Positions 20,411 to 30,887 of a stretch of DNA of 64,000 nucleotides are shown piece after piece. The first letter of the stretch is position 1, and each line of letters opens with the position of its first letter. The notes beneath the pieces are model-generated. The model was not told where the DNA came from and made no database searches. It worked only from the letters and a program-made list of their open reading frames with translations. The DNA is from Neobacillus vireti (GTDB lineage Bacteria > Bacillota > Bacilli > Bacillales > Cytobacillaceae): positions 251,556 through 315,555 of the forward strand of contig NZ_LDNB01000007.1 of NCBI RefSeq assembly GCF_001026695.1, in the 5' to 3' direction. The position numbers and the translations under genes are program-made.

Positions 20411-20998
20411 ATGGAAAGAATCGCAAGTATTGAACGGCAAACAAATGAAACGGATATTCAGCTATCGTTAGCAATTGACGGGGAGGGCCAGTCCAATCTT
20501 GAAACAGGCGTTCCATTCCTTAGTCATATGCTTGATTTGTTCGCGAAACATGGCCAGTTCGACCTGACAGTCGATGCCAAAGGTGATATCGAGGTTGACG
20601 CCCACCATACTACCGAGGATATTGGCATATGCTTAGGCCAGGCATTACAAAAAGCACTCGGAGACAAGCGGGGCATTAAGCGTTACGGGAATGCATTTGT
20701 ACCGATGGATGAGGCCTTGGCACAGGTAGTCGTCGACCTCAGCAATCGTCCGCATCTCGAAATGCGTGCGGAATTCCCTGGGCAGAAGGTGGGCTCATTT
20801 GATACCGAACTCGTCCACGAATTTCTCTGGAAACTCGCCCTCGAGGCACGAATGAACCTCCATGTGATCGTTCATTATGGGACGAACACACACCACATGA
20901 TAGAAGCAGTCTTCAAAGCACTAGGCCGGGCACTCGACGAAGCAACAACAATAGACCCGCGCATCAAAGGCGTCCCCTCAACAAAAGGGATGCTCTAA
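20411..20998 (+). CDS. hisB: Imidazoleglycerol-phosphate dehydratase HisB
   Basis: Manganese-dependent dehydratase for the sixth step of the pathway. At 195 aa it is the monofunctional form without the phosphatase domain. Metal-binding histidine clusters are visible in [15 protein letters not shown] (about 33-47), DAHHTTED (about 63-70) and [23 protein letters not shown] precedes the ATG. It is separated from hisH by 114 bp that carry a dispersed inverted repeat. Confidence 0.96.
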   Translation: MERIASIERQTNETDIQLSLAIDGEGQSNLETGVPFLSHMLDLFAKHGQFDLTVDAKGDIEVDAHHTTEDIGICLGQALQKALGDKRGIKRYGNAFVPMDEALAQVVVDLSNRPHLEMRAEFPGQKVGSFDTELVHEFLWKLALEARMNLHVIVHYGTNTHHMIEAVFKALGRALDEATTIDPRIKGVPSTKGML

Positions 20999-21001
20999 AG
21001 T

Positions 21002-21048
21002 GGTGTCAGGCACCAATAGGGATTTATTTACAAATGGTGCCTGACACC
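21002..21048. repeat. Inverted pair of a 13-bp dispersed repeat between hisB and hisH
   Basis: GGTGTCAGGCACC at 21002-21014 faces its exact reverse complement GGTGCCTGACACC at 21036-21048 across a 21-nt loop. The stem could form in the his mRNA. No T run follows, so it is not a standard terminator. The same 13-mer recurs at 41218, 44360 and 63677, and a variant (GGTGACAGGCAC) sits at 21101-21112 directly before the hisH start codon. Confidence 0.85.
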
Positions 21049-21112
21049 TTAAAAGACACTATAAAAGCTATGATGGAAGAAAAATCGACAAAATTCGGGC
21101 GGTGACAGGCAC

Positions 21113-21742
21113 GTGATAGGTATTGTTGACTACGGTATGGGAAATCTCTTCAGTGTAAGTAAAGCATTGAAACGGCTCTCTGCTGAGTATTTTATTTCCG
21201 CTGATGAGAATAAATTGCTTCAGGCAGATGCATTGATTCTCCCTGGGGTGGGCTCATTCCGTGATGCGATGGAACGGCTCCCCGCGGATACCATAAAGGA
21301 ATTTGCGGCATCAGGTAAACCGCTGCTCGGCATCTGCCTCGGCATGCAGCTGCTGTTTGAAAAAAGTGAAGAAAATGGTCTGACGGAAGGGTTGGGGTTA
21401 CTACCAGGGCTTGTTCACCGTTTCCCTGGAAAATCCCGCAATGGCCAGCCCTATAAAGTTCCGCACATGGGTTGGAACCGATTAGAATTTGTCGAAGAAA
21501 CGCCTCTATTTAAAAATCTCAGTGAGGATTATGTCTATTTCGTACATTCTTATTATGTTAATGCAGATAACTCCGATGTCCTCCTTGCCAAAACAGATTA
21601 CCACGAACAGGTTTCTGCAATAGTGGGCAGGGGTAATATTCTTGGGATGCAATTTCATCCTGAAAAAAGCAGCAGGCTCGGGATGGCCCTGCTAGATAAT
21701 TTTTTAAAAATAGTCGAGGAAAGGAAGGCGGTTCGACGATGA
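21113..21742 (+). CDS. hisH: Imidazole glycerol phosphate synthase amidotransferase subunit HisH
   Basis: Glutaminase subunit that feeds ammonia to HisF, 209 aa. The class I amidotransferase triad is visible: the nucleophile Cys in [12 protein letters not shown] (near residue 80) and His-x-Glu in FHPEKSS near 181. The N-terminus is [15 protein letters not shown] as in relatives. The start is a GTG at 21113 with only a weak ribosome-binding site (GGCGGTGA). That site overlaps a copy of the dispersed GGTGnCAGGCAC repeat. It overlaps hisA by 4 bp. Confidence 0.95.
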   Translation: MIGIVDYGMGNLFSVSKALKRLSAEYFISADENKLLQADALILPGVGSFRDAMERLPADTIKEFAASGKPLLGICLGMQLLFEKSEENGLTEGLGLLPGLVHRFPGKSRNGQPYKVPHMGWNRLEFVEETPLFKNLSEDYVYFVHSYYVNADNSDVLLAKTDYHEQVSAIVGRGNILGMQFHPEKSSRLGMALLDNFLKIVEERKAVRR

Positions 21743-22473
21743 GTATGACGATTTATCCGGCCATTGATATGCGCGGCGGCAATTGTGTCCGTCTGCTCCA
21801 AGGGGATTATGATCAGGAAACGATATACGGGGATTCGCCTTTCGATATGGCCCGAAGTTTTGCCGCTGAAGGGGCAGGGTGGATTCACATGGTCGACCTT
21901 GATGGCGCAAAAGATGGCAAGCGTGTCAATGACCGCTTTGTGATTGAGGCCGCCCAAACACTGAACGGTGTGAAAATCCAAGTTGGCGGCGGCATTCGCT
22001 CTGAGGAAGATATCCTTCACTACCTTGAAAAGGGTGTTGATCGAGTGATAATCGGGAGTGTTGCTGTCTCAAAGCCTGAATTTGCAATTGAAATGATTAA
22101 AAAATATGGCCGGCAAATTGTCATCGGAATTGATGCGAAAAATGGCTATGTCGCCACACATGGCTGGCTGGAAACATCGGAACTAAAGGCCGTTGAACTA
22201 GGTAAACGCTTTGCCGATGCGGGGGCTGAACACTTTATTTTTACAGACATTGCGACCGATGGCACGCTCTTAGGTCCCAATATTCCTGCTGTTTGTGAAA
22301 TGGCTAAAGTCACCGGAAAAAATGTTATTGCTTCAGGCGGGGTCAGCAGTCTCGTAGATTTGCAGGCTTTAGCTGAAGTGAAAATTGTAAGCGGAGCGAT
22401 TGTCGGAAAAGCACTTTACGAGAAGCGGTTTACATTGAAAGCAGCGTTGGAAGAGGTGAAATCATGGTCCTGA
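21739..22473 (+). CDS. hisA: Phosphoribosylformimino-5-aminoimidazole carboxamide ribotide isomerase HisA
   Basis: TIM-barrel isomerase for the fourth step (ProFAR to PRFAR), 244 aa. Catalytic Asp residues lie in [14 protein letters not shown] (about 5-18) and [13 protein letters not shown] (about 169-181). Phosphate-binding glycine motifs [10 protein letters not shown] and [10 protein letters not shown] mark the two half-barrels. The start overlaps the hisH stop by 4 bp and the end overlaps hisF by 10 bp. Confidence 0.96.
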   Translation: MSMTIYPAIDMRGGNCVRLLQGDYDQETIYGDSPFDMARSFAAEGAGWIHMVDLDGAKDGKRVNDRFVIEAAQTLNGVKIQVGGGIRSEEDILHYLEKGVDRVIIGSVAVSKPEFAIEMIKKYGRQIVIGIDAKNGYVATHGWLETSELKAVELGKRFADAGAEHFIFTDIATDGTLLGPNIPAVCEMAKVTGKNVIASGGVSSLVDLQALAEVKIVSGAIVGKALYEKRFTLKAALEEVKSWS

Positions 22474-23225
22474 CAAAACGGATTGTTCCCTGCCTCGATG
22501 TGAAGGAGGGACGAGTAGTGAAAGGGATTCAATTTGTTCAGCTCCGCGATGCCGGTGACCCTGTTGAACTTGCGCGCTTCTACGATGAGCAAGGTGCAGA
22601 TGAGTTAGTTTTCCTTGATATTTCGGCATCAGTTGAAGGCCGGAAGACAATGGTCGAGGTCGTAAAGGCGGTTGCCTCCGAGCTCGCAATTCCATTCACG
22701 GTTGGTGGCGGAATCAATTCCCTTGACGATATGAAAAAACTCCTCCGTGCTGGGGCGGATAAAGTGTCGCTTAACACTGCTGCTGTATTGAACCCCGCTT
22801 TAATTAACGAGGGTGCCAGCTATTTCGGGTCCCAATGTATCGTGGTAGCAATTGATGCGAAATTTGATGCTGTGCTCGGCACATGGCGAGTTTTTACGCA
22901 TGGCGGCCGAAAAACGACTGATAAAAAAGTGGTAGAGTGGGCGGCAGAAGCGGCCGAGCTTGGGGCCGGAGAAATTTTATTAACCAGTATGGATAGTGAT
23001 GGCGAGAAAAATGGCTTCGATCTCGCCTTGACAAAAGCTGTAAGTGAGGCAGTTCCCATTCCGGTTATAGCTTCGGGCGGGGCAGGGAATGCCGCTCATT
23101 TTGAAACAGCGTTTTTGGAAGGAAAAGCAGACGCTGCCCTTGCTGCCTCGATTTTTCATTATAAGGAAACCTCGGTTCGTGAGGTAAAAAGCTATTTGCG
23201 CGAAAAAGGAGTGACGGTCCGATGA
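22464..23225 (+). CDS. hisF: Imidazole glycerol phosphate synthase cyclase subunit HisF
   Basis: TIM-barrel cyclase that uses ammonia from HisH to make imidazole glycerol phosphate and AICAR, 253 aa. It has [16 protein letters not shown] at the N-terminus with the catalytic Asp, [10 protein letters not shown], and [13 protein letters not shown] with the second catalytic Asp (about 174-186). It begins inside hisA (10 bp overlap) and overlaps hisI by 4 bp. Confidence 0.96.
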   Translation: MVLTKRIVPCLDVKEGRVVKGIQFVQLRDAGDPVELARFYDEQGADELVFLDISASVEGRKTMVEVVKAVASELAIPFTVGGGINSLDDMKKLLRAGADKVSLNTAAVLNPALINEGASYFGSQCIVVAIDAKFDAVLGTWRVFTHGGRKTTDKKVVEWAAEAAELGAGEILLTSMDSDGEKNGFDLALTKAVSEAVPIPVIASGGAGNAAHFETAFLEGKADAALAASIFHYKETSVREVKSYLREKGVTVR

Positions 23226-23827
23226 ATGTAAAATTTGATGAAAAAGGTCTTGTCCCGGCTATCATTCAGGATGCCGGTACGAAAGAAGTGTTAACGCTCG
23301 CTTATATGAACGAGGAGTCGCTGGCGAAGACGATGGATACGGGGGAAACATGGTTTTTCAGCCGTTCGCGTCAGGAGCTGTGGCATAAGGGTGCGACAAG
23401 CGGGAACACGCAGACCGTTGTCAGCATCAACTACGATTGCGATCAGGATGCGATACTCGTAATGGTTACTCCAAAAGGCCCCGCCTGCCACACTGGTTCA
23501 GTTAGTTGTTTTTCGGAGCGGTCAACGAGCCTGGGGGATTATCAGATTTTACAATCACTTGAAAAAGTAATCTTAGAACGTGAGCGGGAGCGTCCAGAGG
23601 GTGCCTACACCACCTATCTTTTTGAAAAAGGCGTCGATAAGATTTTAAAAAAAGTCGGCGAAGAAGCCGCCGAGGTGATTATCGCAGCCAAGAATCGCGA
23701 CCACGAAGAGCTTAGGTGGGAGGCCGCCGATTTACTTTATCACCTGCAGGTATTGTTGGTAGAACAAGGACTACCATTCAAAGAGGTTTTAAGAACACTA
23801 GAGGAAAGACACAAAGACCGTTCATAA
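23222..23827 (+). CDS. hisI: Bifunctional phosphoribosyl-AMP cyclohydrolase / phosphoribosyl-ATP pyrophosphatase HisI(E)
   Basis: Two-domain enzyme for steps two and three, 201 aa. The N-terminal cyclohydrolase domain (about 1-110) has [19 protein letters not shown] and the zinc-binding GPACHTGS. The C-terminal pyrophosphatase domain (about 112-195) has [20 protein letters not shown], typical of an all-alpha NTP-PPase. It is the last gene of the his operon, and a terminator overlaps its stop codon. Confidence 0.95.
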   Translation: MNVKFDEKGLVPAIIQDAGTKEVLTLAYMNEESLAKTMDTGETWFFSRSRQELWHKGATSGNTQTVVSINYDCDQDAILVMVTPKGPACHTGSVSCFSERSTSLGDYQILQSLEKVILERERERPEGAYTTYLFEKGVDKILKKVGEEAAEVIIAAKNRDHEELRWEAADLLYHLQVLLVEQGLPFKEVLRTLEERHKDRS

Positions 23828-23847
23828 TCCGCGGTCTTTCTTTTTTG
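23812..23847 (+). terminator. Rho-independent terminator of the his operon
   Basis: AAAGACCG / CGGTCTTT stem around a loop containing the hisI stop codon, followed by CTTTTTT. Confidence 0.85.
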
Positions 23848-23850
23848 GGG

Positions 23851-24045
23851 TTTTCCATATAATGTCTAATTAGCCAAAACTCCTTAAAAAATAGCCAAAA
23901 CCCCTGGGAAAATAACCAAAACCCCTAAAAAAGTAGCCAAAACCCATCAAAAAGTAGCCAAACTCAAAAAAACTACCTGAAACCTATATAAAAACTACCC
24001 AAGACCCACAAGAACTCCCTAAAACCCCTAAAAAACCACCCAAAC
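23851..24045 (-). repeat. Array 4: 21-bp TAGCCAAAAC repeats (TTTGGC core on the minus strand)
   Basis: Units start at 23871, 23892, 23913, 23934, 23955, 23974, 23996, 24016 and 24037. The first four steps are exactly 21 bp; later ones are 19-22 and degenerate. Read on the minus strand the unit is GTTTTGGCTA, sharing TTTGGC with arrays 1-3. A leader, 23851-23883, is nearly identical to 31828-31860. No ORF or RNA gene is recognised between hisI and the TPR gene other than this array. Confidence 0.85.
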
Positions 24046-24101
24046 GAAGAATCAAGTTAATCCCATCCCCAAATCCCTTCTCGAACAACCGCAAAATATG
24101 G

Positions 24102-24107
24102 TATACT
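24102..24107 (+). promoter_or_regulatory. Extended -10 promoter element of the TPR gene
   Basis: TGGTATACT contains an extended -10 (TGn plus TATACT) 34 bp before the ATG at 24141. No convincing -35 is visible. Confidence 0.5.
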
Positions 24108-24140
24108 ACATAAGTTATATTGAAAAATGTGGAGGACTTC

Positions 24141-25637
24141 ATGGGAAAAGACGCAAAAGCAAGAATTCAAAAGGGAAAATTACTTTCATTTATTCCTACG
24201 GGCGAATATTATTTCACGAAGGGTTTAAAGGCATACCATCGACGTGATTTTATCAAAGCAAAAAAATATCTTGGACGGGCGATGCAGCTCGAGCCTGGTG
24301 AACCGATGATTACATGCCAGCTGGCCATTGTATCAACAGAACTTGGCGAGTTTGAAAATTCCAACCGGCTCTTGCATCAAATCCTTGAAGAACTAGACTC
24401 TGAAATGGTCGAGTGCCATTACTTTTTAGCGAATAATTATGCCCATATAGGATTTTTTAAAGATGCTTATCACCATGCAAAGCTCTATTTACAATTAGAT
24501 CCGGATGGTGATTTTTCAGAGGATACAGAGGAACTGCTTGAACTGCTTACGTTTGAATCAGATGATCTTGAGGATGGGCTGTTTCTGGAGCAGGATGATT
24601 TGATTTTCAAACAGGAACAGGCTCGTGAACTTCTAGAATCGGGTTATTTTCCAAAGGCGATTGAGCTGTTAAAAGATGTCGTCAAGGAATATCCAGAATA
24701 CTGGTCGGCGTACAATAACTTAGCGCTAGCCTATTTTTATTTAGGCAAAACGGAAAAAGCGGAATCAATCTTACAGGATGTGCTCGAGCGCAATCCTGGC
24801 AATCTGCATGCGCTCTGTAACAAACTTATATTTGCCCATTATCAGGGGCAGACAAAGAATGTCACAACCATGCTGCAATCATTGAAAAAAATTCAGCCGC
24901 TCCTTATTGAGCATCAATTTAAGCTTGGTACCAGCTTTGCTTTGGTCGGGGAGTATGAGCTTGCATATTTATTGTTGAAAAAATTATATAAAAATGGCTT
25001 TGATGGTGATGGTCCGTTTTATTACTGGCTTTCTTATTCAGCCTATTTCACCGGCTATGAAAATTTTGCCCAAAACATCTGGAAAAAGATGCTTGCGATT
25101 TATCCAGATAAAGAAGGCATGGAACCATGGAATGCTGAAAAGGCGCAGGTAAATGGTTTGGAAGACCAATCTGGATCTATTTTTCAAAAGCTTGAAAGTG
25201 ACTATGTCGAAGAGCGCTTATTTGCCCTTTTCCTTACCACTATTTCAAGTAAAAAAGAAGAAATCATTACCTCAAAGCGGCTGTTTCAAAATCAGAAATT
25301 CACCAGCCTGGAAAAAGAATATATTTCGTTAATCAGGTCGGGAAAACCATCGATGACATCCGACGCACAGGAAATTGCCGAGCTTTTTTATGAAAACTTT
25401 CAGCCAATTGGCACCATCGAATCTGGCTTGTACTTGATGTGGTTCTCGTTGTATGTCGAAGTTTCAAAGGCCAACATTTCCTTGAAAAATAAACGGGCGT
25501 GGGCGGGAGCGGTAGAATATATGTGGCACAAACTGCGCAGCGAAAAGGTATCCCAGCAGGAGGTTGCCGAACGCTACGGGTTATCAACCGCCACCATCGG
25601 CAAATATGTAAAAATCGTAAATGACTATTTAAATTAA
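24141..25637 (+). CDS. yvcD: TPR-repeat protein with C-terminal helix-turn-helix (YvcD-like)
   Basis: Cytoplasmic protein of 498 aa. Tetratricopeptide repeats are visible at about 15-95 (YFTKGLKAYHRRDFIKAKKYLGRAMQLEP) and about 160-260 (YPEYWSAYNNLALAYFYLGKTEKA). The last 30 residues (SQQEVAERYGLSTATIGKYVK) look like a DNA-binding helix-turn-helix. ATG at 24141 follows TGGAGGA. Position between hisI and trxB matches yvcD of B. subtilis, whose function is unknown. It has its own promoter and a strong terminator. Confidence 0.8.
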   Translation: MGKDAKARIQKGKLLSFIPTGEYYFTKGLKAYHRRDFIKAKKYLGRAMQLEPGEPMITCQLAIVSTELGEFENSNRLLHQILEELDSEMVECHYFLANNYAHIGFFKDAYHHAKLYLQLDPDGDFSEDTEELLELLTFESDDLEDGLFLEQDDLIFKQEQARELLESGYFPKAIELLKDVVKEYPEYWSAYNNLALAYFYLGKTEKAESILQDVLERNPGNLHALCNKLIFAHYQGQTKNVTTMLQSLKKIQPLLIEHQFKLGTSFALVGEYELAYLLLKKLYKNGFDGDGPFYYWLSYSAYFTGYENFAQNIWKKMLAIYPDKEGMEPWNAEKAQVNGLEDQSGSIFQKLESDYVEERLFALFLTTISSKKEEIITSKRLFQNQKFTSLEKEYISLIRSGKPSMTSDAQEIAELFYENFQPIGTIESGLYLMWFSLYVEVSKANISLKNKRAWAGAVEYMWHKLRSEKVSQQEVAERYGLSTATIGKYVKIVNDYLN

Positions 25638-25666
25638 GCAGATAAATGGACTATAATTCAATTGTT

Positions 25667-26730
<1,064 letters not shown>

Positions 26731-26860
26731 GGCTGCAGAGTAAATGTAAAGGTTAGATTTACGAAAAAGTAATTCTGTTTTAATTTTCCTGTAACAATAG
26801 TGAAATAAAGATAGGGTACAATTAAATAAATTGACCCCCTTTAAAATAAATACCTTTTGA

Positions 26861-26895
26861 GCGCACAAGCCCAGCAGCTTGTGCCATTTTTTTTG
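26861..26895 (+). terminator. Rho-independent terminator between trxB and yvcI
   Basis: GCACAAGC / GCTTGTGC stem with a 6-nt loop, then CATTTTTTTT. It is 130 bp after trxB. The stretch 26731-26860 between them shows no ORF or recognisable signal. Confidence 0.8.
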
Positions 26896-26928
26896 TGCCA
26901 AGGTAAAAAAATATCAAATTTGTATTCA

Positions 26929-26957
26929 TTGTGGGTGTTTCCTAAAAATAGTATAAT
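26929..26957 (+). promoter_or_regulatory. SigA promoter of yvcI-rapZ-yvcK-whiA-crh
   Basis: TTGTGG (26929-26934), 17-bp spacer, TATAAT (26952-26957), 50 bp before yvcI. Confidence 0.75.
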
Positions 26958-27007
26958 GAAAAGAATAAAATAAACTGTTACAATATTAGTTTTAGTAGGT
27001 GAAAACA

Positions 27008-27466
27008 ATGCAGCGTGTCACCAATTGTGTTTTGATAAGAAATAATCAAATCTTGTTACTGCAGAAACCGCGCCGGGGCTGGTGGGTGGCTCCAGGCGGA
27101 AAAATGGAACCGGGCGAATCGGTAAGGGACTCCTGCATTCGGGAATACCGTGAAGAAACGGGCATCTATTTAAAAAATCCACAATTAAAAGGTATTTTTA
27201 CAATGATTATGAAGGAAAGTGATGAGCTTCTGTCCGAATGGATGATGTTTACTTTTATGGCAGCGGATTCAGATGGCATTGATTTAGTCGAATCTGAAGA
27301 GGGGAAACTGGCATGGCATCCGACAGACCAGGTGAAAGCTCTGCCGATGGCTGCAGGTGATTATCATATCATCGATTACATGATTCATGGAAAGGGCATC
27401 ATTTACGGTACTTTTACTTATACAAAAGATTTTCAACTAATCAGCTATCGATTAGATCCAAGTTAA
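27008..27466 (+). CDS. yvcI: NUDIX hydrolase YvcI
   Basis: Nucleoside-diphosphate-linked hydrolase, 152 aa. The NUDIX box is visible from GGKMEPGESVRDSCIREYREETGI (about 33-56), with the REEET-type Glu residues for Mg2+ intact. ATG at 27008 gives MQRVTNCVLI as in B. subtilis YvcI, with AGGTGA upstream. It is the first gene of the yvcI-rapZ-yvcK-whiA-crh cluster. The physiological substrate is not evident. Confidence 0.88.
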   Translation: MQRVTNCVLIRNNQILLLQKPRRGWWVAPGGKMEPGESVRDSCIREYREETGIYLKNPQLKGIFTMIMKESDELLSEWMMFTFMAADSDGIDLVESEEGKLAWHPTDQVKALPMAAGDYHIIDYMIHGKGIIYGTFTYTKDFQLISYRLDPS

Positions 27467-27487
27467 TATATTTAGGGGGAATTTAAA

Positions 27488-28381
27488 GTGAGTACCGGTT
27501 CGATTAGCGATACCCAGATGGTGATTATTACCGGAATGTCAGGTGCAGGAAAAACGGTGGCGATTCAAAGCTTTGAAGATTTAGGGTTCTTCTGTGTCGA
27601 TAATTTGCCGCCGACGCTGCTCCAGAAATTTCTTGAACTTATGAAGGAATCAGGGAATAAAATGAATAAGGTTGCCCTCGTAATGGACCTAAGGGGCAGA
27701 GAGTTTTTTGATCATTTATTTAAAGCATTGGATGAGCTCGACGAAACATCGTGGGTGAAGCCGCAGATTTTATTTCTAGATGCGGATGATTCGACATTAG
27801 TTCGCAGATATAAGGAAACTAGGCGGTCGCATCCGCTGGCCAAGTCAGGCTTACCTCTTGAGGGCATCTCGCTTGAGCGTGAACTCCTGGAAGAATTAAA
27901 AGGCCGGGCACAATTAATTTACAATACTTCTCAGATGAAACCGCGTGAACTGCGCGAAAAGATATTAACGGAATTTACGGCAAATAAACAATTAATCTTT
28001 ACTGTCAATGTCATGTCGTTTGGATTTAAGCATGGGCTGCCCATCGATGCAGACCTAGTTTTTGATGTGCGCTTCTTGCCGAATCCCCATTATATTGAAC
28101 ATATGCGACCAAAGACGGGGCTGGATGAAGAGGTCTCGAGCTATGTCTTAAAATGGAACGAAACGCAAAAGTTTTTGGAAAAAGTAACGGACCTGCTTAG
28201 CTTCATGCTTCCGCATTATAAGAGGGAAGGAAAGGCGCAGCTGGTAATTGCGATTGGCTGTACAGGCGGCCAACACCGTTCAGTTGCCCTTGCAGAGTAT
28301 ATAGCCCAATTTTTCAAAAATGATTATAAGACATGCGTTTCCCACCGTGACATTGAGAGGAGAAAGGATAAAACAACATGA
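27488..28381 (+). CDS. rapZ: RNase adapter / nucleotide-binding protein RapZ (YvcJ)
   Basis: P-loop protein of 297 aa. The N-terminal Walker A is GMSGAGKT (about 15-22) and Walker B-like VALVMDLRG is near 60-70. The C-terminal domain has [17 protein letters not shown] (about 256-272), which in E. coli RapZ binds RNA and glucosamine-6-phosphate. In B. subtilis YvcJ is a GTPase/ATPase linked to competence. The start is GTG at 27488. It overlaps yvcK by 4 bp. Confidence 0.92.
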   Translation: MSTGSISDTQMVIITGMSGAGKTVAIQSFEDLGFFCVDNLPPTLLQKFLELMKESGNKMNKVALVMDLRGREFFDHLFKALDELDETSWVKPQILFLDADDSTLVRRYKETRRSHPLAKSGLPLEGISLERELLEELKGRAQLIYNTSQMKPRELREKILTEFTANKQLIFTVNVMSFGFKHGLPIDADLVFDVRFLPNPHYIEHMRPKTGLDEEVSSYVLKWNETQKFLEKVTDLLSFMLPHYKREGKAQLVIAIGCTGGQHRSVALAEYIAQFFKNDYKTCVSHRDIERRKDKTT

Positions 28382-29364
28382 GAGAGATAGGACAGCCGCG
28401 GATTGTCGTCATTGGCGGAGGAACAGGTTTACCGGTTTTATTGCGAGGGTTAAAACAGTTTCCTGTGGATATTACCGCTATTGTGACTGTCGCGGATGAC
28501 GGCGGCAGTTCAGGACGCTTGCGCGAGGACCTGCATATTCCCCCTCCCGGTGACATACGCAATGTATTAGCATCATTGTCGGATGTTGAACCGCTGGTCG
28601 AGGAAATGTTTCAACATCGGTTTAAAACCTCCAATGAACTTTCCGGACATTCGCTCGGGAATTTAATCTTGGCGGCGATGACATCGATTACCGGCAATTT
28701 CGTTCATGCCATTCAAGAGATGAGCAAAATTTTGAATGTCCGCGGCAAAGTGCTTCCAGCTGCTAATCAAAGCGTGGTTCTGCATGCGGAGATGGAGGAC
28801 GGGGCCATTGTTTCCGGGGAATCAAAAATTCCGTATTCAGGTAAAAAAATTAAACGAGTATATTTAACTTCTAAAAGTGCAATTCGCCCATTACCGGAGA
28901 CGATTCAAGCGATTCGCCAGGCTGATTTAATTATCATTGGACCGGGAAGTTTGTATACCAGTATCCTGCCAAATTTGCTTGTCCCGCGATTAGGGGATGA
29001 GGTTTGCCGTTCTAATGCGAAAAAGGTGTATATTTGTAATCTCATGACACAGGCAGGGGAAACGCATGGCTATACGGCGAGCGATCATGTCAAGGCCTTA
29101 TATAGCCATATGAGCTGTGCCTTTGTAGATACGGTCCTTGTCAATAATGAAGAAATTCCACAGGATGTGCAGCTGCGCTATAATGAAGAGCTGGCTGACC
29201 CGGTGCAGTACGATTTACCACAGCTATTTGAGCTGGGGCTTGAGGTGGTTCAAGCGGATATTGCCTACCAGGAAGATGGCGCACTCCGGCATGATCCGAA
29301 AAAAGTAGCAAGTATTTTATATAATTTGCTCGTAGATGAAACCAAAAAGCGATGTAAAGCGTAG
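28378..29364 (+). CDS. yvcK: Gluconeogenesis factor YvcK (CofD-like)
   Basis: CofD/YvcK-family protein of 328 aa. In B. subtilis it is needed for growth on gluconeogenic carbon and for normal cell shape, and binds UDP-sugars. The N-terminus has [17 protein letters not shown] (about 10-26), then [15 protein letters not shown] and [30 protein letters not shown] is near residue 185. Translation is coupled to rapZ by an ATGA overlap. Surrounding genes rapZ, whiA and crh are its usual partners. Confidence 0.94.
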   Translation: MREIGQPRIVVIGGGTGLPVLLRGLKQFPVDITAIVTVADDGGSSGRLREDLHIPPPGDIRNVLASLSDVEPLVEEMFQHRFKTSNELSGHSLGNLILAAMTSITGNFVHAIQEMSKILNVRGKVLPAANQSVVLHAEMEDGAIVSGESKIPYSGKKIKRVYLTSKSAIRPLPETIQAIRQADLIIIGPGSLYTSILPNLLVPRLGDEVCRSNAKKVYICNLMTQAGETHGYTASDHVKALYSHMSCAFVDTVLVNNEEIPQDVQLRYNEELADPVQYDLPQLFELGLEVVQADIAYQEDGALRHDPKKVASILYNLLVDETKKRCKA

Positions 29365-29410
29365 ATAGTAGCAGGCAATTTATTAATGTTTTTTATTAAG
29401 GGGTGAGGGG

Positions 29411-30361
29411 ATGTCTTTCGCTTCGGAAACGAAAAAAGAATTAACTAACCTGGAAGTGAAAACGTGCTGCATTCAATCAGAGCTATCGGCTTTGATCCGG
29501 ATGAACGGTTCCCTTTCCTTTTCAAACCGTAAGTTAGTTGTTGATATTCAAACCGAAAATGCCGCGATTGCGAGAAGAATTTATACATTATTGAAAAAGA
29601 GTTACCAAGTGCAAGTAGAATTGCTTGTTCGTAAAAAAATGCGCCTGAAGAAAAACAATGTGTACATTGTTCGTTTATCCCAGCTCGCCAAGGAAATTCT
29701 CGAGGATACAAAAATTATTGGAGATGGATTCACCATCATTCACGAAATTTCACCGGAGCTTGTAAAAAAGAAGTGCTGTAAGCGTTCTTACCTGCGCGGT
29801 GCATTTTTAGCTGGAGGCTCTGTCAATAATCCGGAAACGTCCTCCTATCACTTGGAAATCGCTTCGCTCTATAAAGATCATAATGACTCTTTATGCGAAT
29901 TAATGAATACATTTGGACTGAATAGTAAAACGCTTGAGCGCAAAAAAGGCTTTATTACCTATTTAAAGGAAGCAGAGAAAATTACCGAGTTTTTAAATAT
30001 TGTCGGAGCCCATAACGCCCTGCTCCGCTTTGAGGACGTTCGAATTGTCAGGGATATGCGGAACTCGGTTAATCGTCTGGTAAACTGTGAAACCGCAAAC
30101 CTCAATAAAACAATCGGTGCTTCGATCCGCCAGGTAGAGAATATTCGTTTGATTGATTCGACGGTTGGCTTGCAAATTTTACCAGATAAACTGCGAGAAA
30201 TTGCGGAACTCCGGTTGAAATTTCCGGATGTAACACTAAAGGAACTGGGTGAAATGGTTTCCGGCGGCTCCATTAGTAAATCGGGAATTAATCATCGTCT
30301 GAGGAAAATTGATGAGATTGCCGAGAAGCTCCGGGGGGGCGAAATGGCTCCTAGGATGTAG
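29411..30361 (+). CDS. whiA: DNA-binding protein WhiA
   Basis: WhiA combines a degenerate LAGLIDADG homing-endonuclease-like N-terminal domain with a C-terminal helix-turn-helix. It affects cell division and chromosome segregation in Bacillus. The 316-aa product starts [40 protein letters not shown] (about 128-150) is the family-specific LAGLIDADG core, and the [30 protein letters not shown] (about 275-301) is intact. GGGGTGAGGGG lies before the ATG. Confidence 0.95.
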   Translation: MSFASETKKELTNLEVKTCCIQSELSALIRMNGSLSFSNRKLVVDIQTENAAIARRIYTLLKKSYQVQVELLVRKKMRLKKNNVYIVRLSQLAKEILEDTKIIGDGFTIIHEISPELVKKKCCKRSYLRGAFLAGGSVNNPETSSYHLEIASLYKDHNDSLCELMNTFGLNSKTLERKKGFITYLKEAEKITEFLNIVGAHNALLRFEDVRIVRDMRNSVNRLVNCETANLNKTIGASIRQVENIRLIDSTVGLQILPDKLREIAELRLKFPDVTLKELGEMVSGGSISKSGINHRLRKIDEIAEKLRGGEMAPRM

Positions 30362-30476
30362 ACGGATCTGTAGAATCCCGAACATTACCCGCTTTGGGGC
30401 TAAGTGATTTTGAGTTTGTGAAATAATGAATTTGTTATCATGATATAGGATTAAAAACATAAGGAGGAATTAGATA

Positions 30477-30734
30477 ATGTTGGCAAAACAAGTAGAAGTT
30501 AAATTAAGAACAGGTCTGCAAGCAAGACCAGCAGCACTATTTGTTCAGGAGGCAAACCGCTTTTCAGCGGATATTTTTCTAGAGAAAGATGGCAAAAAAG
30601 TAAATGCAAAAAGTATCATGGGATTAATGAGCTTGGCAGTTGGTTCAGGAATCGTGATTAATATTATCGCAGACGGCGACGACGAAGAAAAAGCCATCAA
30701 CGCATTAACAGATTTTATTCAAAAGGATAATTAA
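30477..30734 (+). CDS. crh: Catabolite repression HPr-like protein Crh
   Basis: 85-aa HPr paralogue. The PTS-active His15 of HPr is replaced by Gln15 (GLQARPA), and Ser46 is kept (NAKSIMGLMSL). It therefore cannot take part in PTS phosphotransfer but can be phosphorylated by HprK, encoded at 12639, and act as a CcpA corepressor. AAGGAGG precedes the ATG. It is the last gene of the yvcI cluster; the 115-bp gap after whiA has no clear promoter. Confidence 0.96.
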   Translation: MLAKQVEVKLRTGLQARPAALFVQEANRFSADIFLEKDGKKVNAKSIMGLMSLAVGSGIVINIIADGDDEEKAINALTDFIQKDN

Positions 30735-30741
30735 ATCAAGG

Positions 30742-30785
30742 AGGGTTCAGCTTTATTTAGGAGGTTGAACCCTTTTATTTTTGCC
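30742..30785 (+). terminator. Rho-independent terminator after crh
   Basis: GGGTTCA / TGAACCC stem with a 16-nt loop and TTTTATTTTT tail. Confidence 0.75.
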
Positions 30786-30845
30786 CGAGGAAGGGAAAAA
30801 GAGAAAATTGTGCCCAGAGACAGTAAAAATGGGTCGCCTCGGTCA

Positions 30846-30879
30846 CAAAAAAATGCAGTTGGCACTCTGCCAACTGCAT
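30846..30879 (-). terminator. Rho-independent terminator of clpP
   Basis: Read on the minus strand: an 11-bp perfect stem TGCAGTTGGCA / TGCCAACTGCA with a 3-nt loop, followed by seven T, directly after the clpP stop codon. Confidence 0.92.
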
Positions 30880-30887
30880 CCATTCGA

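Noticed and set aside
21002-21048. Intrinsic terminator between hisB and hisH
   Set aside because: The hairpin is strong, but no T run follows on either side and the his genes continue directly downstream.
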